A stretch of DNA of 64,000 nt from Haliclystus octoradiatus (lineage: Eukaryota; Cnidaria; Staurozoa; Stauromedusae; Haliclystidae), in the NCBI GenBank assembly GCA_916610825.1, contig OU744449.1, positions 4,508,743 to 4,572,742 of the forward strand. Direction: 5' to 3'. Made by a program: the position numbers and the translations under genes. Of this stretch, positions 48,101 through 61,500 are shown piece by piece (positions within the stretch are counted from its first letter, which is position 1; every line of letters begins with the position of its first letter). The notes under the pieces were generated by a model. It was not told where the DNA came from. It did no database searches and saw nothing but the letters and a program-made list of their open reading frames with translations.

Positions 48101-49524
48101 AGAAGCCTGGGATGATAATTACGGTGCTTAATCCAAAATATTTTTGACCCGAATTACTTCAGAATATCGTGGTTAATGATTCTAGACTATATATTTAATC
48201 TAAACTATCTGATAGTCAAGGTGTCCACACTCCACATGAATGCTTGACTTTCTTTCTGTGAGACTTTACAACACTTAGCTACTATTACTACTACTATAGA
48301 TGTTACATTTGCTGAATAGAATATCCATGGTGTCAGAGAACAGTGACAGTCAATGACGAGTCCTGAGAAGATATTCAAAAACAGTTAAACTCGCTTATAA
48401 TATAACCTATCATGCTTAATCCTTATTCTATTCCCATAACAAACTCTCATATTTGTACACGCTCAATAACCCACTTTTCAGTTGCACTGAGACTGCGGTG
48501 TTTGACCGTATTAACGCATACAACTACTTAAGCTACGTAACTAAGCAATTTCATATGAGCAATACTCACATTAATATAATCATTGGTAAAAGATAAACGT
48601 TACACGTGAATTAAAAACATGAATTAAATGATTTACGATGTAAATGATAACGGGGAGAGGTCACACAGTTGCCGTTTAATCTCTATAGTGAGAAAATATC
48701 TATATGATAAATGCTTATTAATAAATATATTATTATTATTCGAAATGAATTCACATGACAATTCACAAGGCTTAATGCGTATCAAAGATGTACAGGAGCG
48801 TGACTGGGCAAACTCCAGGGGGGACTTCCATATGCATTGAATGCATGCAATGCGATGCGATGCATTAAAATACATCAAAATCATGTTATGATTACATGTT
48901 TCAAAATTGTTAATCATTGACTAAAACAGTTAAAATAATCATTTATATTCCTCTTACATTATTCTACTTACGTTTCTGTGTTTGCTGAATTTTGGGTTGA
49001 TAAACTAAATTTTCAGACTTTCTACGGGAGCATGCCTGGAATATTATGGAGCGGCTCTGACCTAGAATAGGAGCCTGGAATCCTGCTCATCACTGTTCCA
49101 ATTAGCATTGCCCATTTCATCAAGTATGCATTGAAGACGTGTCAGCTTAGATCATAGATATAAACACTTACGACTTCGAACCTTAGTCAGCAGAAACAGC
49201 AAGCTAGCTGATCTTTTACATTTATTTATCATTATAAAAAGCAAGTTATATTTTAAAGCCATCGGCACCGAGAATAATAAATGCGTATATAGAAAAAACT
49301 TTAAATAATTTGGAATGATAAAATTAATGAAGGTTAGCTGTTTTCGAAACATTTATAATTTTATAATTTAACATTTATATTTATAATCGATTTCTGGTTA
49401 ATAAATGAATATAACAGAACGCAGCATGGCCTTTTGATTAACAACAAACAAAGAATACCAGATATTAAATCAGTAGAAAATTTAAGCGATGTCGAAGTAA
49501 AATGAGCCAAACTAAACATTTTTA
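48101..49524. other. No gene seen
   Basis: AT-rich sequence with no supported exons or complete repeats. Confidence 0.55.
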
Positions 49525-50160
49525 CCCGGGGGTAACTTCCATACTTTTGGTATACGGGGCATGGGGGGTAACTTCCATTGCGCTTCGACGGGGTCGTTCA
49601 AATGGAACTTTGGCAGAATGACCATTAAAAAATTTCATATGATGAAAAAGATACCCCAAATATATTTTTATGAATGGCAAATTCATCCAAAAAAGATTAA
49701 AGAAAAGAATTTCATACGCAAAAATTCTTTTGCACCATGAAAAACTTGCAAAGGCGTCAAAAGGATACCTCAAAAAAAAATTCTGACTAAGCATACCCCA
49801 AAAAATTTTTTATGGATGTTGAAAAAGGTACCCTTTAATATTTGAACGTCCCCGTACACCCAAAGTATGAAAGTTACCCCCCGGGATACGGGGACGTTCA
49901 AATATTAAAGGGTATATTTTTCAAAATCCAGAAAAAATATTTAGGGTATGCTCAGTCATGCAAATTTTTTGAGGTATCCTTTTGACGCCTTTGCAATTTT
50001 TTCATTTTGCAAACCAAATTTGGCATATGAATTATTTTTTCATTTGTTTCGGTTGAATCTGTCATTCATAAAAATATATTTGGGGTATCTTTTTCATCGT
50101 GTGGAAAAGTTCCATTTGAACGACCCCATCGAAGCGCAATGGAAGTTACCCCTCGGGCAT
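49525..50160. repeat. Inverted pair of MITE family E copies
   Basis: A short inverted end fragment (49525-49560) is followed by a forward copy (~49562-49880). A reverse-complement copy (~49881-50160) follows directly, and the two meet at a cccccgggata junction. Shared blocks include taacttccattgcgcttcga, gataccccaaatat, aaaggcgtcaaaaggatacc and gaacgtccccgta. Confidence 0.85.
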
Positions 50161-52240
50161 TTTTATAATGTGTTATAAGTGATAGACAGTTGGTATGAAA
50201 ACATACCATGAACTACTGTATATACTACGTAGGCAATAGTTTAACTTGTATAGCAATACCATACAGAATATAGGCAATCAGTCAAAATGGCGTCTAAATT
50301 TTGGAATAGAGTTATACCATTAATGCATCTAGCACAAAATGGGAGTATGAATCACATAGAATATATAATTGCCGCACCAATCAAACAGTATACATGCTAC
50401 ATACCAAAAACATTTCTAAATTAATGTCAAACTTTAAAATCCCTGATTGTTGTTGTTCGATTGGATTATACATAATGAAAAGAAATTATGAATATTATCA
50501 ATTAAATAACATCTATCTATACTTCAACTTTGTATTCATGTATATTTATCAACATAGCAGCAGACAAGTACATGTTTCTGGCCATCAGTACTTCTCAGTG
50601 AGCGAACAAGGAACTGACTTCAGTATACACCTAAGTCAAGATGAGTTATCAATGTGGTGAAAAAATTCATCACATGAAAAAAACATCTGTGCCATACAAG
50701 AGTGCTAAAACTACCGAAGTAGTGGGCAATGCATAATGCAAATAGTATAGACATTTATAGTATTTATCAACATGGCAGTATATTCATGATAAAATTATTG
50801 AAAACTATTTTTGTTTCAACAGGTATTGTTTCAAATGTATTGTTTTTGCGGTCGACTGAGAAACGCCCATATCTCGCTCCAACTTACGCAGATTTTTGAT
50901 CTGTATAAAATAATATGAACATCGTCCAAAGTCAATTGTGAAACAAAAGTAAAAGGTTCTTAGTTAATCTCTCATTAAAACTAACCCAATTTTCTCCTTA
51001 TTTCTTGCCTTTTTTACTACTGAAAGTCTATATATACTGCATTAATTGCCATTGCATTCAAGTTCAGTTAATGGAGCAGCTTTGTTCACGACAACGGATC
51101 ATCTCAGAATAAAAACGGACAAGAATAACTTTGAAACTACCACTATGTATTTGTAAAGAATTACAATTTTGAAATGTAATGAATAACTCTTTGTGTATTG
51201 GTTGGTAACTTTTATACGATTTTATCCCGGATTTTGATTGAATTTTGAACACTCGAAATAGGTATAAAATATCTGCTAATATTAGCAAATCTACACATTT
51301 TCTCACATTAGCTTGCGTATACATAATACATTATCTTATGAACACATTTTCTACGAATAAGCACAGATTCTGGAAAATTTAAGAACAAAATTAAACAAGG
51401 CCTTATATGTTTCTGTTGCATTAAGAAAATAAGATATACTGTAAATAATATTAGATATACATGCTTGAGAAATTTTAAAACATTTGATGCTTTCTAATAA
51501 AAGAGTTATGTACGTTAGAGCACATGAAATTTATGCTATTACTCTATTTGTGTAGTTGTTAAGGCAGACGTAAATAAACACAACTAAAATTTAGGTCAAG
51601 ATAAGAGTTTTATTGAATTAATTAAGATTATATCACAGTAACACAGCAGTCAAGGCGCCGTACCATATGAAGGAGATGATCTTTCACTGTTTGCAATGAT
51701 ACATGGTTACTAATATCAACTGAGTCATCGGCTCTATGGGCGTGGCTCTTTTTTAGGTATACATTTAGTCAGCTTAAGGTTAATATGTCCCTCGTAACTC
51801 AATTAATTGGAGTATAATTTTTAGAAACTGAATATGTTACGGTCATTCTACCTAAGATCAATTTAAACAACCCCGTTGAAAGCATAATGCCGAAGTAGCC
51901 TCCATAGGTATTTAACTGATTTGTTCTAAAATGAATAATTTTTATCTTTTGTGAGATTCACCTTATTTCACAAAATTACATTATCTGTTAATAAGTCAAC
52001 ATATCCCCTACCCCCTATATCTCCGGCTCTGGATTAAATGCTATATGCAGCCACTGTTTGCATTGAGATTCAAGTTCCAAATCCAAAAATGAATCGCAAA
52101 GAGGTAGGCATATGAGGTGTCTAGTAATCAAGCCTGAACTCTATGTAGTAGGGCTTCAGTTAGACCTGTGCCACATGACCTTGTACTTCACTTTGCTTCG
52201 TATAGGAAAATGAGCGCAGCGAAATAATGGGCCTAGTGGA
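50161..52240. other. No gene seen
   Basis: AT-rich DNA without recognised coding or repeat content, apart from a scrap resembling family E (~51845-51905). Confidence 0.55.
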
Positions 52241-52244
52241 GCTA

Positions 52245-52385
52245 AGCTAGGCTTCAGTGTAGTGGTTAGAGCATTTCACCTCGGCTCCAAATGGTCCTAA
52301 TGGCCTGAAATGGTCAGTAAAAAACTAAACTAACCAACCACCCCGGTGAAATAAACCTATTATGTATAGCCCCGGTTTATGGTAA
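52245..52385 (+). mobile_element. tRNA-derived SINE, decayed
   Basis: The A-box-like CAGTGTAGTGGTTAGAGC head and the ccaaccaccccggtgaaa body match the SINE at 6479-6690. The B box is lost. Confidence 0.65.
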
Positions 52386-53760
52386 AATGATGAAAAAGCG
52401 ACTATAAATGATGAAGTATATTGCTCCATCTTCAAGAAAAGTCTTTGTTGTTTAAATAAGATAAAAATATGTTTTGGGTTCTTTCAGTAAGTACAGCTGC
52501 TTTAGATGTCCTGGTTGAGATTATAACCAGAAAATATCTTATCTGTACTCCAAGCAGTAACCGAGTTCTACAATGGAAAAAATCTGATAGCAACAACTGA
52601 TTAAACCACAAAGAATTTTTCAAACTTCAGCTGCATAGTTACAAATGTCCAGAGCAAACATGCTATAGAATGCATACTTGATCGTCGTCATACAACCATC
52701 AAGCAGATATATGATTCCTAACCAATAAACCCAAGAATGAAATGCGTGTAAAATATAAGTCACATGTGTTTGTTCTGTTGTCGTAGCATAGTTCCTTTCG
52801 CTCGAAGAGAGCGAAACACTAAACAGGACATATACAGACTGAGCGAGAAAGCACCTAGTATATGAGTGCAGACTCAAAACGTTGTCAAGCAAAAAAGTAG
52901 TTGCAGGGCTCTACTGTTTTGCTAAGAAATATTTCGAGTCTGCACGCAGGCTGCAAAGCAGCCTGCATTCATACAACAAACCAGCCTCTCCTTGATGCAA
53001 AATATCAAGTCTATAGGAAATATTTTCTTATTGCAAACGCAAGAGAATGCATGATATTGTGATTATCCTTATCAAGTGAAAAGAAACAAGCTGAAATACA
53101 GGTTTGTTTACAGCTGAAGTCCAAATAAAATTTGTGCGATCGAAAATAAGAAATTTCTTTAAGTTCAAAGCTGTATATATACATCTTGAAGGAGCCAATG
53201 TAGATTTATACATGTTTTCCAAACCAAAGATTTTGAAACAGAAAACTATCAAGAATAGAATTAGTTTGAAGAATCCTCTAAACACGGTTTTTCCAAGCAC
53301 ATAGATTGACCTGAGTCTATCGTCACTTCAAAAACAGTTCAGGGATTTAAAAAGTCACTCCATAAAAAAAATTATCTTTAAATTCTAAACTTTATGGCTG
53401 TATATATGTAAGTGGAATTACTATTGTGGTAATTCCCTGTATTGGCCTGTCATTTTCATTTTATGACAAATAATCATCTCATATCATAGATGACACTACC
53501 TCGATTTCTGAGTCCAAAATATCCAGAAATATGTCGTCTGAGCAGTGTTACTCCATCAATACTATAAAGATATCTTATATAAACAACCATTAATAGAGGC
53601 AAAATCAGTGTATCATTAAACCAAAAAGATTAACAAAGTGTCTACATAAGATAAAAGAATTATACTTATATTAAGTGATGACGAAATAGACAAAAGAAGA
53701 AATGACGCCATAAGCCAAGCAATATGATAGAGATAATATTATAAAAAATAAAGATAACGT
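52386..53760. other. No gene seen
   Basis: AT-rich. The only local structure noticed is a small hairpin at ~52945-52975 (gcaggctgcaaagcagcctgc). Confidence 0.5.
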
Positions 53761-54011
53761 TTATATAACAAGAGTAGTGTTATGTGAAAACACAAATCAG
53801 ATCCCCGTTAAGACATTTAAACTTTATATAAATAACCTTTATAATAATATAGACGATAGGAAGATAATCTCAAATTTAATACACGACACGTACAATCTTT
53901 GCAAGCGGTCAGTCAAAATGGTCCTAATTGGCAGGTGTTCCTCTTATTCTATTATAGCCAGATTTATATATATATTATATATATATATAACAAATATGAA
54001 TATGAATAAAA

Positions 54012-54051
54012 CCGTCTGAGGAGCGCTACAGCGCGAAACTTCGAGTAACGG
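54012..54051 (+). ncRNA. Complete type I hammerhead ribozyme motif
   Basis: All conserved parts are present in order. Stem I 5' strand CCGT is at 54012-54015 and core CTGAGGA (CUGANGA) at 54016-54022. Stem II GCGC/GCGC is at 54023-54026 and 54031-54034 with loop TACA. Core GAA is at 54035-54037. Stem III ACT/AGT is at 54038-54040 and 54044-54046 with loop TCG. The cleavage nucleotide A is at 54047, and stem I 3' strand ACGG at 54048-54051 pairs fully with CCGT. Cleavage is predicted after 54047 in the GUA context. Short stem III hammerheads of this kind occur in Penelope-like elements and metazoan retrozymes. The host repeat around it is not defined here. Confidence 0.85.
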
Positions 54052-54156
54052 AGAAAACGTCTCGTTTCTTATTTCATATCTATATCTATATATATAATAA
54101 TATAGTATGTTTCAAATTTAATAAAAATTTAAAAATATTGGCAGGTGAACAGTGCT

Positions 54157-54258
54157 CAATGATTGTAAATAGCAGAGCGGTAAATAATAATATAGTCAAG
54201 AAAGACACACCATTTTGCTGTTACTTGAAGCTTCACGTTGTTAAAGGATCATCAGACA
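54157..54258 (-). repeat. Family X copy with decayed hammerhead
   Basis: On the minus strand CTGT-CTGATGA starts at 54258 and the 3' stem strand ACAG ends at 54218. The GAAA block is changed to GAAG and stem II is poorly paired. The trailing unit has tattatttaccgctctgc and ttgagcact as in other copies. Confidence 0.7.
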
Positions 54259-54616
54259 GAATACAATTGTATCGAATTGAAGCTACGTGAAAATATTGCA
54301 CATATATAATATATCACATTTTAGATATAAAAAAAGACTTGAAAATTGTAAATTCTTCTCAGAACTTTTGTTAAAATATTGACAGATCTTATCAAATGAA
54401 AGTCATGTATAATTATCTTACTGTTTGTACAATCGTGTATAAAGCGATATATCTCAATCATGTGATGCTATATTCATTGATATTATATATACTGTATAAC
54501 TCTCTATTATTATTATTATCGTATCTTCAAGATCAAAAAAAAAATAATAACTTCCTTATTTATATATCCCTTATAGTTATTATATGGGTTCTTACCATAT
54601 ATCTCGATTTTAATCA

Positions 54617-55554
<938 letters not shown>

Positions 55555-55572
55555 TTAAATATTGAGACTTAC

Positions 55573-58500
55573 CGGATCAGCTGTCAGAACTTGAACACCA
55601 CGTGTTGTAATCAGAAGAGTATGTTCAAATTGTGCAGTTCTAAAGTTAAAAAATATAATAAAATCATAAGAATAATGATCGAATACTTTACTACATAAGG
55701 CCATTTTTGCCTTTCTTTTCCAGCCCTACTCTATAACAAATTTCACTGATAGCGGAAGGAGACCATAACGAAAAGAAAAGAAAGAAAGCCAAATTATTTC
55801 CATGAAGATAAAAAAGACACGACAAAGTTTGTTATCAAAACGGTATATAAAAACACACACAATAACTTTTGTAGAAAATTAAACCGGCGTCATTATGATG
55901 TTATCTGAAGGAAATGTAAATTACGAAAAACGAAATTAAAAACAGATTGTGGTCAAAAGAAAACGTTAGTTCGGAGATTTTTCAAGTTTATAGATAGAGA
56001 CAGAGAAATAAAAGAAACTGATTACTCTATTTTCTTTTCTGATCAGATAAAAATTGATAAAAAATTTACCTTTAAAATTATCATCGTAGCATTTTAATTT
56101 GTCCAAATTTTCGAAGCAACTTTTATAGCTATCAATAGCTCGTCAGTTGCCTTTCTTTAACAGTGTATATATAAAGTGTTGTTTTGGCCTATGTATTGAA
56201 ACTAGGCTATAATTTCCGATGACGAGCAACGAGACGATATAAATATTCAGCAAAAAGTAAGATAGTTTCGCTTCGGTTTCCAGAGCTGTCATCAAATACA
56301 ATAATTTACCATTTATAGAATCACCATGGATTGAAGTTTGGCTGAGAAGGAAATTTAAACATTATGTTTAAGTACGAAGCTTCAATGAATTATTTGTTAG
56401 AATATTTAAAACAATAGTATCCAATAAAATCCTAACGCTTACGGAAGATATAGACCTTGAGGAAATTTCCCTTCTTGTCCCTCTGACGGGACCAGACTCA
56501 GGTCATGGCGTCAGAATTATTCAATTTAAGCTTATTGTCTCATGGAGTCATGGTTAGTATCCATGTGATCGATATACTAATTACTTGCATAAACAAAGTT
56601 AGATATCTATCTTCCATCTCATATGTAGGTTGTGGTGATTTCTGAATCCTTTCAACAAGAAGTCCCAAGGTCAACCCACATACAACAATCATCAACGATT
56701 CCCTCACAGCGTCGTCCCTCCTAACTCCTAACCCAGAGCTTAAAACATCACATCCTATCAGGGTTGAAAATTAAATCAAACATCTATAAAGCTATATCAA
56801 TTCTCACGAATCTCAGAATACATGTATCCAATGCTGATTGCTTCATCTATGACCAATCGACACTATTGATAATTTATGACCGTGATAAATTCTATTCCAA
56901 ATATTTACCTTCCATTATCTACTGTGATCACGGTCCAGCCATCATCTAGAATACCAACTTCAGGGCTTCCTTCGCATATGACTGGTTCTATAATTTTACA
57001 TAAAAGAGTACAAAAATACAGTAAAGTAGCAAAGATCTTTTTGTAGTGATGCAATCAACCACGGTTGATTTTATAAATAACGTAATCTGATTGGCTAAGG
57101 TACATGCTATGAATAGATGACTCCCAGAAAGTACATGGTATAGTAAATACAGTCAATTTAATCCAGTTAAGTGCAATTTAGTATCAATTTCCCTTGATTT
57201 TCATTGCATTTATCCGATTTGCACTGAAATTGTAGATTGTTTATAGAAGATTTACTACAGAGCTTTTTCACAGGTTCCCCGGCAATGAGTCCCTCGAGAA
57301 TTATTTAAAGAAAAGATTTATAACCTGGGTGGTGTATTTTGAAAAGACCGTGACCCCGGGTGTAACCGTGACCCTGGGATGTATCGTTATGCCACATCAA
57401 CATGACCAATATGTAAAGTTCTATAGAGTTTTTAAAATCAGCTTCGTAATTAATTATTCAAAATTCAATTTATCCGAACTTGGTTGATCAGAAATACAAT
57501 ACTTTTAAATTTATCAATTGACAGTTATAAATAATTCACCAATTAACAGGACCCGACAAAATCTTTCAATCTTAGATTTTATATAGACTATCTAAAGCAA
57601 ATTCAGTAGAAATTTTTTTTATATACTTTTTAAAGGCTATAAATTAAAAAAGAAAAAAATTGAAAATGTTTTATTTTGAACGAAAACAATGTGGGACTAG
57701 TTCCAGTGCCTTTTTAAAAATACTTGTTCATCTTAATTAGTTCCGAACACCATTTTCGGTGAAAAAGTCTACACTATGGCAAATAACAGTTTACTGCAAA
57801 TGACATAGTGTTTTATACAACTGGTAGACGTTTTTTATGGATTTATACTACTACAGATTGTCGATTTGCAAGTGGAAAGGCTTTTGGCAGACACTGGCCA
57901 TTGACCAATAAAAAGTAACATTATCTAACGATTGATTATCAAAAGGCATCTTTTGCATTTCAACTCCAAATGGTTAACAGACATAACATAATGGAATGTA
58001 GATATACGGGGGCGTTGTACATTATTTCAATACAGTGGCACCTTTAAGCCAGTAAATCTTTGACGCCATAACAACAAACATATAGTTATCATCTTTAAAG
58101 GGTTACATTTTTTACTCTTAAAGATCATTTTAACTAAAATGAGATTGTTGATCGATACATCATATACTATATACATCATTGAATGTCTGCCAGTAAGTAA
58201 ACTCGCGGCATGCCGCTAAGCCAATAGGATTTTCTCGCTGAGCTCATAAGTTATCTAAAGATGAAAGTCTAATGAGTTTACCGGCACATCAACACACACA
58301 CATCGTTGACATTTTCTTGGTTTAAAGTTAGCACGTGACATTTTTATGATTACATCGATTATATTGAATAATAAAAATATAGAATATGTTTCTTTTTGGT
58401 AGGGTGATCGACTAACTAAGAAAATACGCAGTAGATCATTGACAACTTATTCTAGTTATTCATAACATTTTTCATGTAAATAATTAGTTATACTGTAATA

Positions 58501-61500
58501 AATACTGTTAGTTGCCTATACAGTATATTGTAATCAGTCCTGTGAAAAATGCTTGAAGCTTATCAGGTTCTGAATGATGATGATGACGATAATAATTATT
58601 GTGATTGAAGTGATGTCATCAGATTAAGTTTACAGATTGAATACGAGGTCTCTGCCAAGTTGACTATAGATCTTACAGTATTTGTAAAACTTTGTCTTAC
58701 TGATTGAACATAGGACCCAATGCAAAATATAGCAGAGCTTAAATAATAATAGTCAGAGAATTAGACAGTCATGTTTGACGCCGAGGCGATCATCAGGCAA
58801 TCTATTCAATGATAAAAAACACTATACCTTCTAGATACATACAAAATAGGGTGCTATTGTTTTTAAGGCTACTGTTAATTTTATGGATATAGGTTATTTT
58901 ATTGTTCTTTATTCCGGCGATGCTGTGATAATATATCATGTTTTAAATTTTGACAGGTAAAATTTATTTTCATGTCTAACATTTTGATATCATTTCGGTT
59001 TTTTTATTAAGAATGTTTTTATTAGAGGAAATTGTATGATACTTTTCTGTAAGACATAAGTCGCATTTTTTGATCTTACAGTATAGATAGTCGCATTTTA
59101 TAGTCGCATTTTTAGATCTTACAGTATATAATAAGTATAGGTTTATCTAATAGCAGACAAAATAGTGCTCAATGTCAACATTTGGCAGAGCGGTAAATAA
59201 TAATAATGGTGATAGATCAAAGAAAACACATTCTTTACTGTAACTCCAAGTTTCACGCTACTGCGATCATCAGACAGTTTTTTTTTTTATTCTAAAAAAA
59301 AAAATTAGAATAAAAAAAAACTGTCTGATGATCGCAGTAGCGTGAAACTTGGAGTTACAGTAAAGAGTGTGTTTTTTTTGATCTGTCACCATTATTATTA
59401 TAGATCTTACAGTATAGATAACGAGTGCGAGGTGGTTTAGTACACCACAATAAATCAATTACTAGTCCGTATACAAGTTTAGGGTATAGCCAGATATATC
59501 AGATAAACAAGTACGACTATATTATATTCTAAAAGTTGAAATTTTCAAAATATGTTTGAACATACAGCAAATTTAAATGTGAAATGTCAATGTTAAAAAA
59601 CCTCTTTTTTTATTAAAAATATAAAAAATAATCCATCGAAATTCATTACAATAAATCATCTATTTTATTTGAATGATCTATCTATTTTAATTTGTAAAGA
59701 AAAATATTTATTTATTTATACATTCCTTCAATGGCTATATATAAAGTTAAATTCTAAAATGACTTGGATCGATTACTTTTTGCAAAATGTTGGATAAACT
59801 CAAATCAACAACATTTAAATTGAAAGTACAATTTTTACTGAATGTGAATTCGACCCAATTTGCATTTCTAGGTCAAACGTAAAGCCTAAATGTTTCGTTC
59901 CTTTAATCACTGATCAAATTAAATGGCCAGTATAAGAATATAAGCTTGTTTATGATCTGAAATTCATCTGTTTATCATGTCTATGTCATTTTACAGTATG
60001 AGTTAATGGGGGGTTTCTTATGAAAAACTTGCAATCAAATAAATAATTGACTGCAGGGTTCGACAAAGTTTGGAAACTTGGAAACCTGGTTTGCGGAAGG
60101 CTAGCAAAATTCAGAAGGAGAAGGCAAAATGCTTAATATAATACATAAATTAAAATTATTAGAAAAATATAAAATATAAAATTTAGTTTTTACGAATTCA
60201 TGTCAGTACAGTTACTCAAAAGTTTATCTAAAAAGTTGAGGTTTGCGGAAGGTAAAACATTTTGTTGGACCCTGATTGACTGTGATGTAAATTACCTAAA
60301 CAAATAGATCGGTCACATCAATCAATCATTTATTTAAAGGTGATTTTTTCTTAATTTTTATTTTTAGCATATTTTTTGTATTGATATATCTTTTCCAGAT
60401 GCCAAACCAATAGTGATTCTGCCAGGGATTGAACCCAAGACCCTGCGGGCCGAGATCCGAATCCCTAACCATTACATCAAGGCTGCATCACCAGCCCACA
60501 ATGCATAGATTTGTCACTTGTATACAGTAGTATAAATTACATGTAACATTTATATTTATCTTAAAGATTTTTGTTACCAATGTTATGCTTCCGAAAAATA
60601 TCATAGTTATTAATTACCAGCTATATTTCGACATTATCATATAACGGAATACTGCCCCCAATTACTACAAACAATGTATTGTTCAGATAGTATCAGACAC
60701 CTGTCAACATGTTTTTAATCCAAATTATTTGGGATCAGTTTCATCACCTTAAATCTGGTTAATTCATTTTTGGAATATTCCTCTTATTAGGTGGGGATTC
60801 CCCTATACCGGTTAGAAATCGTGCGATATAAGCATTACACCATCAGACTTTAAAAATTAACAGATTGATTGTTGGAAAAAACTATAGCACCCCTCTGACG
60901 AATACACAGATCGAATCACCTCGCGTTCGATAATTCGCTAGCTGCTGATTGGTAGGGTATCTTTTTCATGATCTGAAATATTTTTCATACATCCTTCCAA
61001 AGTTCTATTTGAACAACCCCGTCGAAACACAATGGTAGCTGCCCCCGGGGTAGAATATATAAGATCGTATGATTTTTGAACGATTTTTGAACAATTTTAT
61101 CAAACTTAGTTTGATAAATTATGCTCAGTGAGACGTTTTATATTCGCAATATGTGGCATGCATGGACTATTCCGACTATCGAAATCAATTATGCTAAGTG
61201 AGACGTTTTCTGTCCACAAAATGTGGTAAGCATATGAAATTCTGCCATATATACTTACCTATTGTAAATACCATTCCAGGTTGCATTGTACCAGGATGTT
61301 CGTTATCTAGAATAGAAAACAGAACGATTGAAGATGATAATAAATTTCTAGTAATCAATTAATGTTCAGTACTTGATGCCAGCATGATCACTTTACTCCA
61401 CTTTACCAACAGCTGTTTCGTATAACGTTACCAACGGTTGTTTCATTTACCAGCTGTAGAGTAGCGGAAAGTAGTGGGTCTTGCGGAACTAGGTTATAAA

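Larger units (their letters stand above)
59140..59410. repeat. Family X palindrome with two head-to-head hammerheads
   Basis: 59205-59396 is a nearly perfect inverted repeat centred on an A/T-rich spacer at ~59279-59319. Each arm carries the same hammerhead-like sequence, 59237-59278 on the minus strand and 59320-59361 on the plus strand. The left side extends into the full family X unit (gcagagcggtaaataataat, tagtgctcaatg). Confidence 0.9.

Noticed and set aside
53777-54019. 80-codon frame running toward the hammerhead at 54012
   Set aside because: Low-complexity, AT-driven composition with no reverse transcriptase or GIY-YIG motif. It does not support a Penelope ORF here.
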